Shown: one piece after another, positions 52,718-60,589 of the stretch
Numbering within the stretch: the stretch's first letter is position 1
How the letters are laid out: each line of letters starts with the position of its first letter
Assembly (NCBI GenBank): GCA_963766345.1
Contig: CAVXZL010000010.1
Location: forward strand, 372,001-436,000
Reading direction: 5' to 3'
DNA length: 64,000 bases
Origin: DASVFB01 sp963766345
Lineage (GTDB): Bacteria > Actinomycetota > Thermoleophilia > Gaiellales > Gaiellaceae
Notes under the pieces: model-generated
What the model was told of the DNA's origin: nothing
What the model saw: only the letters and a program-made list of their open reading frames with translations
Database searches by the model: none
Program-made: the position numbers and the translations under genes

Positions 52718-53410
52718 CCCGAAAGGGTAGGCGCAGGCGGCCGGAGCACAGCGAACTGGTCGGTCACCTCGAGCTCACGGGAGCGAAAGCGGAAGACGGT
52801 CGCCGGCCTGCCGCCGTGCGGCCCGGGCGCGCGGCGCTCGCCCGTGTCCTCGAGCAGCTCGCGACGGAGGAGCACCCGCTGGAGGTTCGTCGCGGAGACC
52901 TCGTAGCCGAGCGCCGCTGTGTAGAGCTCACGCAGCTCCGGCATCGTGAACGTCGGCGGCGCGAGCGCGAAGCCGAGGTTCGTGTACGAGAGCTTCGCGC
53001 GCAGGCGCTCGCGGCCGGCGAGCACGATCTCCCCGTGGTCGAACGCCGTCCGCGGCGGGCGGCCGACAGCGTGCCACGCCGTGTCCCCGGGCACCGCCGG
53101 GATCGACGTCGGTGGGGACGAGGCCGAGGTACGCCGTCGCGAGCTGGCGCTCGTTCGGGTGGCGTCGCGGGTCGCTCCACGTCCCGAGCTGCTCCAGGTG
53201 CGAGAGCTCGCGCACGTCGACCTTCGCCGCGAGATGGCGGCGGATCGACTCCTCGAGTGTCTCGCCGGGGTCGAGATAGCCGCCGGGAAGCGCCCACGCA
53301 CCGGCGTCGGGCTTTTGCGCGCGCTGCCAGAGCAGTACCTGGAGCTCGCCGTTTCGTACCTGCAGTACGGCGGCGAGGGCGACGTGGGTAGAATGCGGGG
53401 AGGTTTTCAA
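52714..53410 (-). CDS. nrtR: NrtR-like Nudix-wHTH repressor, frameshifted near 53110
   Basis: About 231 aa if restored. N-terminal Nudix fold: ALAAVLQVRNGELQVLLWQRAQKPDAGAWALPGGYLDPGETLEESIRRHLAAKVDV; the Nudix box reads GETLEESIRRHLAAK instead of RExxEE, so hydrolysis is unlikely. After YLGLVPTDVD the frame shifts by one base and continues DTAWHAVGRPPRTAFDHGEIVLAGRERLRAKLSYTNLGFALAPP, then the winged helix PELRELYTAALGYEVSATNLQRVLLRRELLEDTGERRAPGPHGGRPATVFRF, characteristic of NrtR. Divergent from nadB; NrtR represses NAD biosynthesis and senses ADP-ribose. Start (TTG 53410) is tentative. Confidence 0.75.
53355..53394 (+). promoter_or_regulatory. nadB promoter and candidate NrtR operator
   Basis: TAGAAT (-10, 53389-53394) lies ahead of the nadB ribosome site. 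Upstream, CGTAC-CTGCA-GTACG (53355-53369) is an inverted repeat overlapping the expected -35 region, suited to a dimeric repressor. The link to NrtR is inference from position only. Confidence 0.35.
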
Positions 53411-53412
53411 CT

Positions 53413-54816
53413 GTGAGTCGGAAACTTACCCAACAGTACGACCTCGTAATCGTGGGGAGCGGCGTCGCGGGCCTCTATGGGGCCCTCTGCGCGGCCGCCG
53501 AAGCCCGCGTCCTGCTCGTCTCGAAAGGCCCTGTGCTGACGTCGTCCAGCTGGCTGGCGCAGGGCGGAGTCGCCGCGGCGACGGCGCTGGACGATGCACC
53601 CGAGCTCCATGCGGAGGACACGCTGCTCGCGGGGCGCGGCCTGTGCCGGGAGAGCGCCGTCCGGGCCCTGACGGAGGAGGCGCCGGCGCGGATCGTCGAC
53701 CTCGCCGACCTCGGCGTGGCGTTCGACGGTGAGCTCGGCCTCGAAGGCGGTCATTCGCGGCGGCGTGTGCATAGCGTCGGGGGCGCCCAGACGGGACGGG
53801 AGATCTCGCGCGTGCTCGCACGGGCGGCGCTGGCTCATCCGCGCATCGACGTGAGCGAGCGCGAGCGGGCGCGCGAGCTCTGGCTTTCCGACGGGCGCTG
53901 TGTCGGTCTCGTGACCGATGCGCGGGCGATTCCGGCGCGGGCGGTGATGCTCGCGACCGGCGGCTACGCCGCGCTCTGGGGCCGGACGACGAATCCTCCC
54001 GGCTCGGTCGGCGAGGGGATCGCGATGGCGTACCGCGCGGGCGCCGCCGTTGCCGACCTCGAGTTCGTCCAGTTTCACCCGACCGCGCTCGCGGGCTCGT
54101 CGCTCCTGCTTTCGGAGGCTCTGCGCGGCGACGGTGCGCTGCTCCTCGACCGGCACGGCGACCGTTTCGTCGAGGAGCTCGCGCCGCGCGACGTCGTCGC
54201 GCGCGCGATCGACGCTCGCGGCGGCGTCGTACTCGACCTGCGGCCGGTCGACCGCTCGCGCTTCCCGGCGCTCATGGAGCGGATCGCGGACGCGGGCTTC
54301 CATCCGGAGTCGGAGCCGGTGCCGGTCGCGCCGGCTGCGCACTACACGATGGGCGGCGTCGTCACCGATCTCGACGGCTCGACGGACGTGCCGGGCCTCT
54401 ACGCCGCCGGCGAGTCCGCCTGCACCGGCGTCCACGGCGCGAACCGCCTCGCCTCGAACTCGATGCTCGAGTGCCTCGTCTTCGGCCGGCGCGCTGCGCT
54501 CGCTGCGCTCGAAGAGGCGGGTCCGAGGGACAGTCCCTCGGACCCGCCCGTTTCCGGCGAGTCCGCTCCGGTCACGCCCGAGCTCCGCGAGGCGCTCTGG
54601 GAGGACGCCGGGCTGATCCGCAACGCCGAGGGGCTGACGCGCCTGACCTCCTCGCCGCATCTGCTTGCATCGCTCGTCGCGAGAGCTGCACTCGCCCGGG
54701 AGGAGAGCCGCGGCGGCCACTTCCGCGAGGACTTCCCCGACGAGAGACGCGCGCTCAACGGCATGCACACGGTCCTCCGCGCCGGGCGCGAGCCGGAGCT
54801 CGAGCCGTGGAGCTGA
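53413..54816 (+). CDS. nadB: L-aspartate oxidase
   Basis: 467 aa flavoprotein converting L-aspartate to iminoaspartate for quinolinate synthesis. FAD site DLVIVGSGVAGLYGAL; substrate and catalytic stretches SSSWLAQGGVAAATA, RRRVHSVGGAQTGREI, VQFHPTALAG, MGGVVTDLDGSTDVPGLYAAGESACTGVHGANRLASNSMLECLVFGRRAA. GTG start after GGGGAGG. A 33-bp palindrome (54516-54548) encodes part of the linker before the C-terminal helical domain (EEAGPRDSPSDPP). Head of nadB-nadC-nadA. Confidence 0.95.
   Translation: MSRKLTQQYDLVIVGSGVAGLYGALCAAAEARVLLVSKGPVLTSSSWLAQGGVAAATALDDAPELHAEDTLLAGRGLCRESAVRALTEEAPARIVDLADLGVAFDGELGLEGGHSRRRVHSVGGAQTGREISRVLARAALAHPRIDVSERERARELWLSDGRCVGLVTDARAIPARAVMLATGGYAALWGRTTNPPGSVGEGIAMAYRAGAAVADLEFVQFHPTALAGSSLLLSEALRGDGALLLDRHGDRFVEELAPRDVVARAIDARGGVVLDLRPVDRSRFPALMERIADAGFHPESEPVPVAPAAHYTMGGVVTDLDGSTDVPGLYAAGESACTGVHGANRLASNSMLECLVFGRRAALAALEEAGPRDSPSDPPVSGESAPVTPELREALWEDAGLIRNAEGLTRLTSSPHLLASLVARAALAREESRGGHFREDFPDERRALNGMHTVLRAGREPELEPWS
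54516..54548. repeat. Perfect 33-nt palindrome inside nadB
   Basis: GGCGGGTCCGAGGGAC, central A, and its exact complement. Its architecture (inverted arms around one A) is the same as the 11.1/11.2-kb repeats. It is in frame and encodes AGPRDSPSDPP in a variable linker, so it appears to be a tolerated insertion. Confidence 0.8.
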
Positions 54817-55616
54817 CCGGATTCGACGTCCGCGCGTTCCTTGCCGAGGACGTCGGCGACGGCGACGTGACCGCGGAGGCGGTCGTCCCGGCCGACGCGC
54901 AGCTCGACGCGAGGCTAGTGCTGAAAGAGGACGGCGTCCTCTGCGGCCTCGAGGTAGCAGAGGCGATCTTCCGTGAGCTCGATCCCGGCGTTCGCTTCGA
55001 GCCGCTCGCCCGCGACGGCGACCGCGCAAGCGGCGAGGTTGCGCGCGTCACCGGCAACGCTCGCGCGCTGCTCACCGGCGAACGGACCGCGCTCAACCTG
55101 CTCGGCCGGCTCTCGGGAATCGCGACGCTCACGCGCCGCTACGTCGATGCCGTCGCCGGTACGGGCACGCAGATCCTCGACACCCGGAAGACGACACCCG
55201 GGCTGCGCGCGCTCGAGAAGCTCGCCGTCCGCGCAGGCGGCGGCACGAACCACCGCTTCGGCCTCTACGACGCCGTCCTGATCAAGGACAACCACCTGCG
55301 GCTCGGAGGCGGCGTCGCCGCGTCCGTCCGCCACGCGAAGGAGACGGGGCTGCCGGTCGAGATCGAGTGCGAGATGCTCGCGGACGTCGAGGCCGCTCTC
55401 GACGCGGGCGCCGACACGATCCTGCTCGACAACATGACGCCCGCGCAGCTGCGCGAGGCGGTCGGAGTGATCCGCGGCCGCGCGCGCACCGAGGCGTCGG
55501 GCGGCATCACGCTCGAAACGATCCGGGAGGTCGCCGCGACCGGTGTCGACGCGATCTCCGTCGGCGCGCTGACGCACAGCGCCCGCTCACTCGACGTATC
55601 GATGGAGGTTCGATGA
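54807..55616 (+). CDS. nadC: Nicotinate-nucleotide pyrophosphorylase (quinolinate phosphoribosyltransferase)
   Basis: 269 aa. Converts quinolinate plus PRPP to nicotinate mononucleotide. Motifs: EDVGDGDVTAEAVVP, LTGERTALNLLGRLSGIATLTRRYVDAVAGTGTQILDTRKTTPGLRALEKLAVRAGGGTNHRFGLYDAVLIKDNH, EIECEMLADVEAAL, LLDNMTPAQLREAV, EASGGITLETIREVAATGVDAISVGALTHS. GTG 54807 overlaps nadB by 10 bp. Forms the conserved de novo NAD operon. Confidence 0.95.
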   Translation: MELTGFDVRAFLAEDVGDGDVTAEAVVPADAQLDARLVLKEDGVLCGLEVAEAIFRELDPGVRFEPLARDGDRASGEVARVTGNARALLTGERTALNLLGRLSGIATLTRRYVDAVAGTGTQILDTRKTTPGLRALEKLAVRAGGGTNHRFGLYDAVLIKDNHLRLGGGVAASVRHAKETGLPVEIECEMLADVEAALDAGADTILLDNMTPAQLREAVGVIRGRARTEASGGITLETIREVAATGVDAISVGALTHSARSLDVSMEVR

Positions 55617-56548
55617 CGACCGCAGAGCTCACGCTCATGCAGGACGAGGTGAAGGCGCTCGCGCGGGAGCGCGGCGCGGTGATCCTCGCGCACAACTACC
55701 AGGTGCCCGAGGTGCAGGACGTCGCGGATTACGTCGGCGACTCGCTCGGCCTCTCGCGCCAGGCGGCCGCGACCGACGAGAACACGATCGTCTTCTGCGG
55801 CGTCCACTTCATGGCCGAGACCGCGAAGATCCTCTCGCCGGAGAAGACGGTGCTGATCCCCGATCCCGATGCCGGCTGCTCGCTCGCGTCGTCGATCACC
55901 GCCGACGAGCTGCGCCGCTGGAAGGCCGAGAACCCGGGAGCGGTCGTCGTGTCGTACGTGAACACGACCGCCGAGGTGAAGGCGGAGACCGACTATTGCT
56001 GCACGTCTGGCAACGCGAAGGCCGTGATCGAGGCGATTCCGAGCGACCGGGAGATCCTCTTCCTGCCCGACATGTACCTCGGCCTCTGGCTCGAGAAGGT
56101 GACCGGCCGCAAGCTGAACATCTGGCTCGGCGAATGCCACGTGCATGCGGGCATCCGGCCGGAGGACATCGAGCGCTGGCAGGCGGAGGCGCCGGACGCC
56201 GAGCTGCTCGTCCATCCCGAGTGCGGCTGCGCGTCGCAGGCGATGGCGTTCGGCAACGAGCGCACGCACATCCTCTCGACCGAGGGGATGATCAACTTCG
56301 CCAAGCAGTCGCCGAAGCCGCGCATGCTCGTCGCGACGGAGATCGGGATCATCCACCGGCTCGAGAAAGAGGCGCCGGGCAAGCGCTTCGAGCCCGTCAA
56401 CCGCAACGCGTTCTGCAAGTACATGAAGATGATCACGCTCGAGAAGCTGCGCGACTCGCTGCGCGACTGGAAGTACGAAGTAACGGTCGAGCCCGAGATC
56501 GCCGAGCGCGCCCGCGGCGCGATCGAGCGGATGGTGGCGCTGGGTTAG
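55613..56548 (+). CDS. nadA: Quinolinate synthase A
   Basis: 311 aa [4Fe-4S] enzyme making quinolinate from iminoaspartate and DHAP. Cluster Cys residues in CGVHFMAETAKIL, CTSGNA and HPECGC; other motifs ILAHNYQVPEVQDVADYVGDSL, DPDAGCSLA, YVNTTAEVKAETDYCCTSGNA, GECHVHAGI, ATEIGIIHRLEKEAPGKRFEPVN. ATG overlaps nadC's stop (ATGA). Oxygen-sensitive cluster; completes the pathway from aspartate. Confidence 0.95.
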   Translation: MTTAELTLMQDEVKALARERGAVILAHNYQVPEVQDVADYVGDSLGLSRQAAATDENTIVFCGVHFMAETAKILSPEKTVLIPDPDAGCSLASSITADELRRWKAENPGAVVVSYVNTTAEVKAETDYCCTSGNAKAVIEAIPSDREILFLPDMYLGLWLEKVTGRKLNIWLGECHVHAGIRPEDIERWQAEAPDAELLVHPECGCASQAMAFGNERTHILSTEGMINFAKQSPKPRMLVATEIGIIHRLEKEAPGKRFEPVNRNAFCKYMKMITLEKLRDSLRDWKYEVTVEPEIAERARGAIERMVALG

Positions 56549-56555
56549 AGGCGGC

Positions 56556-56960
56556 ATGGCAAAGCTGAACGAGAGGCAGGCAAAGCTCTTCACCGACCGG
56601 AACTGGGGTGTCATCGGGACCATCCGGCCGGACGGGTCGACGCATGTGACACCGGTGTGGATCGACTACGACGGCGAGTCGGTCCTCGTCAACAGCGCGT
56701 ACGGCAGGACGAAGGTGAAGAACATCGAACGCGACCCGCGGGCGACGGTCACCGTTCTGCCTGCGGAGGACCAGCAGAGCGGATACGTCATGGTGAGCGG
56801 GCCCGCGGAGCTCGTCGACGAGGGCGCCCGCGAGCACATCGACACGATGGCGAAGAAGTACCTCGGTGAGGACAAGTACCCGTATCTCGGCCCCGGCGAG
56901 CAGCGCGTGATCATCAAGATCCGGCCAGAGATCGTGGACGGCTTCGGCGCAGGGGGCTGA
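56556..56960 (+). CDS. PPOX-class pyridoxamine-oxidase-like protein (possible F420 user)
   Basis: 134 aa split-barrel protein: WGVIGTIRPDGSTHVTPVWIDYDGESVLVNSAYGRTKVKNIERDPRATVTVL, then GYVMVSGPAELVDEGAREHIDTMAKKYLGEDKYPYLGPGEQRVIIKIRPEIVDGFG. The pattern fits the actinobacterial PPOX family that binds F420 or FMN. 7 bp after nadA and overlapping the next ATG, so possibly in the same transcript; ordinary pdxH activity is unlikely at this length. Confidence 0.85.
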   Translation: MAKLNERQAKLFTDRNWGVIGTIRPDGSTHVTPVWIDYDGESVLVNSAYGRTKVKNIERDPRATVTVLPAEDQQSGYVMVSGPAELVDEGAREHIDTMAKKYLGEDKYPYLGPGEQRVIIKIRPEIVDGFGAGG

Positions 56961-57826
56961 TGCGCGTCACGATCTGTGACGTCGGTCCCCGCGACGGACT
57001 GCAGAACGAGCCCGACGTGCTTTCGCCCGGCACGCGCGCCGACCTCGTCAATCGGCTCGCCGCAGCCGGCCTGCCTCGGGTCGAGGCGGTTTCGTTCGTC
57101 CGCGACGACCGCGTGCCGCAGATGGCCGGCGCAGAGCAGGTGGTAGCGGCGCTCGACCGTCGCAACGGCAGCGAGTTCGCTGGGCTCGTCCTCAACCTGA
57201 AGGGCTACGAGCGACTGCGTGTCACGTCGCTCGACCGCGTCAACTGCACGTTCGCGGCGACGGAGACGTTCAACCGGCGCAACGGGAACATGTCGCTCGA
57301 GGAGGCGCTCGCTCAGGCCAAGGCCATCATCGGCGCGTCCGATCTGCCCACGACGGTCACGGTCAGCGTCGCGTTCGGCTGTCCCTTCGAGGGACGCGTC
57401 GATCCCGGGCGCGTGGCCGAGCTGTGCGAGGGGCTCGAAGCGGACGAGCTCGTCCTCGCGGACACGATCGGAGTGGCCACGCCCACGCAGGTCAGGCGCC
57501 TCGTCGAGCGGATCGGCATTGTGCAGAGGTACATAGGTGTACACCTACACAACACGCGCAACACCGGCTACGCGAACGCGCTCGCAGCGCTCGAGGCCGG
57601 CGCAACGGTGCTCGACGGGTCGATCGGCGGCCTCGGCGGCTGTCCCTACGCGCCGAAGGCCACGGGGAACATCGCCACGGAGGACCTGGTCTACCTGCTC
57701 GAGGGCGAAGGGGTCGAGACCGGCGTCGACCTCGACGCCCTGATCGGCGTGTCCGAATGGCTCGAGGGCCTGCTCGGCCGTCGCCTCGAGGGCTACGTCT
57801 ACCGCGCGGGCGCCTGGCCGTCGTAA
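56960..57826 (+). CDS. Hydroxymethylglutaryl-CoA lyase-like enzyme
   Basis: 288 aa HMGL/DRE-TIM aldolase-type barrel: DVGPRDGLQNEPDVLSPGTRADLVNRLAAAGLPRVEAVSFV, FVRDDRVPQMAGA, VSVAFGCPFEGRVDPGRV, LADTIGVATPTQVRRLVER, VHLHNTRNTGYANALAALEAGATVLDGSIGGLGGCPYAPKATGNIATEDLVYLL. The GLGGCPYAP-type cysteine loop is the HMG-CoA lyase signature. ATG overlaps the PPOX stop. Likely role: leucine or acyl-CoA degradation; exact acyl-CoA substrate not established. Confidence 0.88.
   Translation: MRVTICDVGPRDGLQNEPDVLSPGTRADLVNRLAAAGLPRVEAVSFVRDDRVPQMAGAEQVVAALDRRNGSEFAGLVLNLKGYERLRVTSLDRVNCTFAATETFNRRNGNMSLEEALAQAKAIIGASDLPTTVTVSVAFGCPFEGRVDPGRVAELCEGLEADELVLADTIGVATPTQVRRLVERIGIVQRYIGVHLHNTRNTGYANALAALEAGATVLDGSIGGLGGCPYAPKATGNIATEDLVYLLEGEGVETGVDLDALIGVSEWLEGLLGRRLEGYVYRAGAWPS
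57534..57547. repeat. Short palindrome with rare codons inside the HMG-CoA lyase gene
   Basis: TAGGTGTACACCTA is a perfect 14-nt palindrome. Around it the codons AGG, ATA, GTA and CTA occur together, all rare in this GC-rich window, coding RYIGVHLHN where relatives have a conserved barrel strand. It looks like a local insertion or conversion. Confidence 0.5.
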
Positions 57827-57898
57827 CCTGGAACCACGCGGGCCGGAAGACCTCCGCCGCATGCGGCGGCTCGCGCAGCCGGCACCTCGCACGATCAC

Positions 57899-59276
57899 CT
57901 ACCGCGCGTCCGCAGAGCAGGCGGCGCGAAACGCCGCGACCGTCCGCGCCACGTCGTCGTCGCTCGTCTGCCAGTTCGACACCGAGATGCGGATCGCGCG
58001 GCGTCCGTCCCAGGTCGTGCCGCTCAGCCACGCCTCGCCGCTTTTCTGTACGCGGCGCAGCACGTCGTCGGTCCGCTCGTCGGACTCGAGGCGGAACAGC
58101 ACCTGGTTCAGCACGACGTCGTTGAGCAGCTGGAACCCCGGCAGCTCCGCGAGCTCGTCTGCGAACCGACGCGCGTGCGCGCAGGTGCGCTCGACGAGCT
58201 CGGCGACGCCCTGCCGTCCGAGCGAGCGGATCGCGGCATAGACGGTGAACCCGCGCGCGCGACGCGAGAACTCCGGCGTCCAGTCCATCTGGTCGCGCAC
58301 GGCGCCGTCGTCCTGGATCAGGTACTCGGCCTGCACGCCGATCGCGTGCCGGTGCGGGTCGGCATGCCGGCAGAGCACGATGCCGCAGTCGTACGGGACG
58401 TTCAGCCACTTGTGCGCATCGGTCGCCCAGGAGTCGGCCAGCTCCGCGCCGTCGACGAGGTGTGCAAGCGCGGGGCTCGCGGCAGCCCAGAGGCCGAAGG
58501 CGCCGTCGACGTGGAGCCACGCTCCGGCCTCTCGTGCGGCAGCTGCGATCTCTGGTAGCGGATCGAACGCGCCCGTGTTCACCTCGCCGGCCTGCGCGCA
58601 CACGAGCGTCGGGCCCGTCGCGTCGCGGAACGCGCGTGACAACGACCCGGCGACCATCCTGCCCTGATCGTCCGCCTCGACGAGCTCCGGCGTCCCGAGC
58701 CCGAGCAGCCGCAGCGCGCGAGTGACCGTGACGTGAACCTTCGCGCCACACAGGACGCGAATGCGCGGCGCACCCGCGAGACCGTCAGGCGTCGAAGTCC
58801 CAACCCGCCTCGGCGAGCACGTGCCGGCGCGCGATCGCAAGCGCCGTGAAGTTCGCCATCTGGCAGCCGGTCACGAACGCGAACGACGCGTCGGACGGCA
58901 GTCGGAGCAGCTCCTTGACCCACGCGCCGGCGACCTCCTCGACCACGGACGCGGACGGCCCCGCAACGTAGAGGCCGGCGTTCTGGTCCCACGTCGAGGT
59001 GAGCCAGTCCGCGGCGAGCGCCGCCGGCACCGCGCCTCCGATGACGAAGCCGAAGTAGCGCCCGCTCGGAATCGCGACGACGCCGGGCTCGGCGCCGGCG
59101 ACGAGCTCGTCCACGACGCTCGCCGGATCTCTCGGTGCCTCCGGAAGCGGACCGCCGAGCGCGTCGCGCAGCTCCTCGACACGCACTTCCGGATACACGC
59201 GTCGCGCGTCGAGCGTCTCGAGAAAGTCCGCCGCATGGTCGGCCGTGCGTCGGAGCAGGTCCCGCGTCTCGTCCAC
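57899..59276 (-). CDS. PLP-dependent decarboxylase (group II), frameshifted at 58787
   Basis: About 458 aa when restored. The 5' part (58785-59276) ends GCQMANFTALAIARRHVLAEAGWDFDA; the 3' part continues DGLAGAPRIRVLCGAKVHVTVTRALRLLG. One extra base (58787) causes the break; deleting it gives GWDFDADGLAGAP. Motifs: GEVNTGAFDPLPEIAAAAREAGAWLHVDGAFGLWA (PLP Asp), SWATDAHKWLNVPYDCG with the Schiff-base Lys. Family includes aromatic amino acid, glutamate and diaminobutyrate decarboxylases; substrate unknown. Confidence 0.8.
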
Positions 59277-59285
59277 GCAGAGACC

Positions 59286-60038
59286 CTAGAAGAACACGAG
59301 CTTGACGATCAGGACGATCACGATGATCGCGACCGCGAGCAGCACGAGTTGAACGAGGTCGCTCGCAGTCTCGCGCGTCGAGTCCCGCTTGCTCTCGACG
59401 CCGCGAAACGAGCGCTCGATGTCGCGCCGTACCTCCTCCTGGATCTGACGCGAGAGGCTCGCGCCCCAGCTCTCGACCTCCGGCTCGGGCGCGGTCTTCA
59501 GCGGCGGGAACTCCGACGGCCCGCCGTCGATCGACAACTGGTAGACGTGCTCGTGCTGGATGTCCTTCAGGTGCGCCTCGCCGAGGTCGTGCACGTTGAC
59601 ACCGTCGGGCAGCTGGTTCCCGAGCAGCGCGCGCGTCGTCTCGGAGATGAGGATCTGGCCGCCGTGGCCCGCAGAGCAGATGCGCGCCGCGCGCACGACG
59701 TCGAGCCCGACGTAGCCCTCCTCGCCGACGGACGGCTCGCCGGTGTGCAGGCCCATCCGCACGCGAACGTCCTTCCCCTGCGGCCAGTCCTCTTCCTGGA
59801 GCGCGCGCTGTGCGGCCACGGCCGCCTCGACCGCCGAGCGGGCCCGTGCGAACGAGAAGAAGAACGCGTCTCCCTGCGTGTCCATCTCCTTGCCGTCTCG
59901 CTCGCCGAACGCCTCCCGGATGATCCGCCGGTGCGCCGAGACGACCGCGCCGTACTCGTCGCCAAGCTCCTGCAACAGGCGGGTCGAGCCCTCGATGTCG
60001 GTGAAGACGAACGTGACGGTGCCGCTGGGGATGCTCAT
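59286..60038 (-). CDS. Tail-anchored adenylate/guanylate cyclase-domain protein
   Basis: 250 aa. Class III cyclase domain: VTFVFTDIEGSTRLLQELGDEY (metal Asp residues), KEMDTQGDAFFFSF, VRMGLHTGEPSVGEEGYVGLDVVRAARICSAGHGGQILISETTRALL. A linker (residues ~180-220) leads to a single C-terminal helix (LVQLVLLAVAIIVIVLIVKLVFF), so it is anchored with the catalytic face inside. Cyclic nucleotide synthesis is probable; substrate specificity residues are not decided here. 4-bp overlap with GNAT gene. Confidence 0.85.
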   Translation of the reverse strand: MSIPSGTVTFVFTDIEGSTRLLQELGDEYGAVVSAHRRIIREAFGERDGKEMDTQGDAFFFSFARARSAVEAAVAAQRALQEEDWPQGKDVRVRMGLHTGEPSVGEEGYVGLDVVRAARICSAGHGGQILISETTRALLGNQLPDGVNVHDLGEAHLKDIQHEHVYQLSIDGGPSEFPPLKTAPEPEVESWGASLSRQIQEEVRRDIERSFRGVESKRDSTRETASDLVQLVLLAVAIIVIVLIVKLVFF

Positions 60039-60568
60039 CCGTGCCGTTCTACCGAATAGACGCGCGCGGGCTTCTCGCCCTTGAGCAGAACGTCGCGCTC
60101 GTGGGTGAGGCCGAGGCGCTCGGCGACCGCGATCGAGCGCACGTTGTCCGGATCGATGAGCGCGATGACCCGCGGACGAATCTCGGCGAGCACGTGGTCG
60201 CGGCAGGCCACGCTCGCCTCGGTCGCGTAGCCGCGGCCCCACACCTCCGGGTGAAGCGCCCAACCGATCTCGACTTCGCCGTGCGCGCGGGCGTCGGTCA
60301 GCGTCGTCGGCATCCACGTGCGGTCGTCCCACACGAGCATCCCGGCGCGTCCGATGACGCGGCCGTCCTCCTTCCTCTCGGCTGCGAGGATCCCGAAGCC
60401 GTCAGCGTGGTGCCGCTCGCGGGTCTCACGGACGTAGGCGTTGACCTGCTCGCGCGAGCGCGGGCTGAGCCAGCGCTCGACTTCCGGCTGCGCGTACATC
60501 TCCGTCCACGCGTCGAGGTCGGACTCCTCGGGCACGCGCAGGACGAGGCGCTCGGTTTCGAGTTGCAC
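60035..60568 (-). CDS. GNAT family N-acetyltransferase (RimJ/RimL-like)
   Basis: 177 aa from GTG 60568. Begins LETERLVLRVPEESDLDAW; acetyl-CoA site VEIGWALHPEVWGRGYATEASVACRDHVLAEI and C-terminal NVRSIAVAERLGLTHERDV. RimJ/L-type acetyltransferases modify protein N-termini or small molecules. Stop overlaps the cyclase start (ATGA). Divergent from the DUF255 gene with 21 bp between starts. Confidence 0.88.
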   Translation of the reverse strand: MQLETERLVLRVPEESDLDAWTEMYAQPEVERWLSPRSREQVNAYVRETRERHHADGFGILAAERKEDGRVIGRAGMLVWDDRTWMPTTLTDARAHGEVEIGWALHPEVWGRGYATEASVACRDHVLAEIRPRVIALIDPDNVRSIAVAERLGLTHERDVLLKGEKPARVYSVERHG

Positions 60569-60589
60569 GGCCCCGAGTATCGTGGCCGC

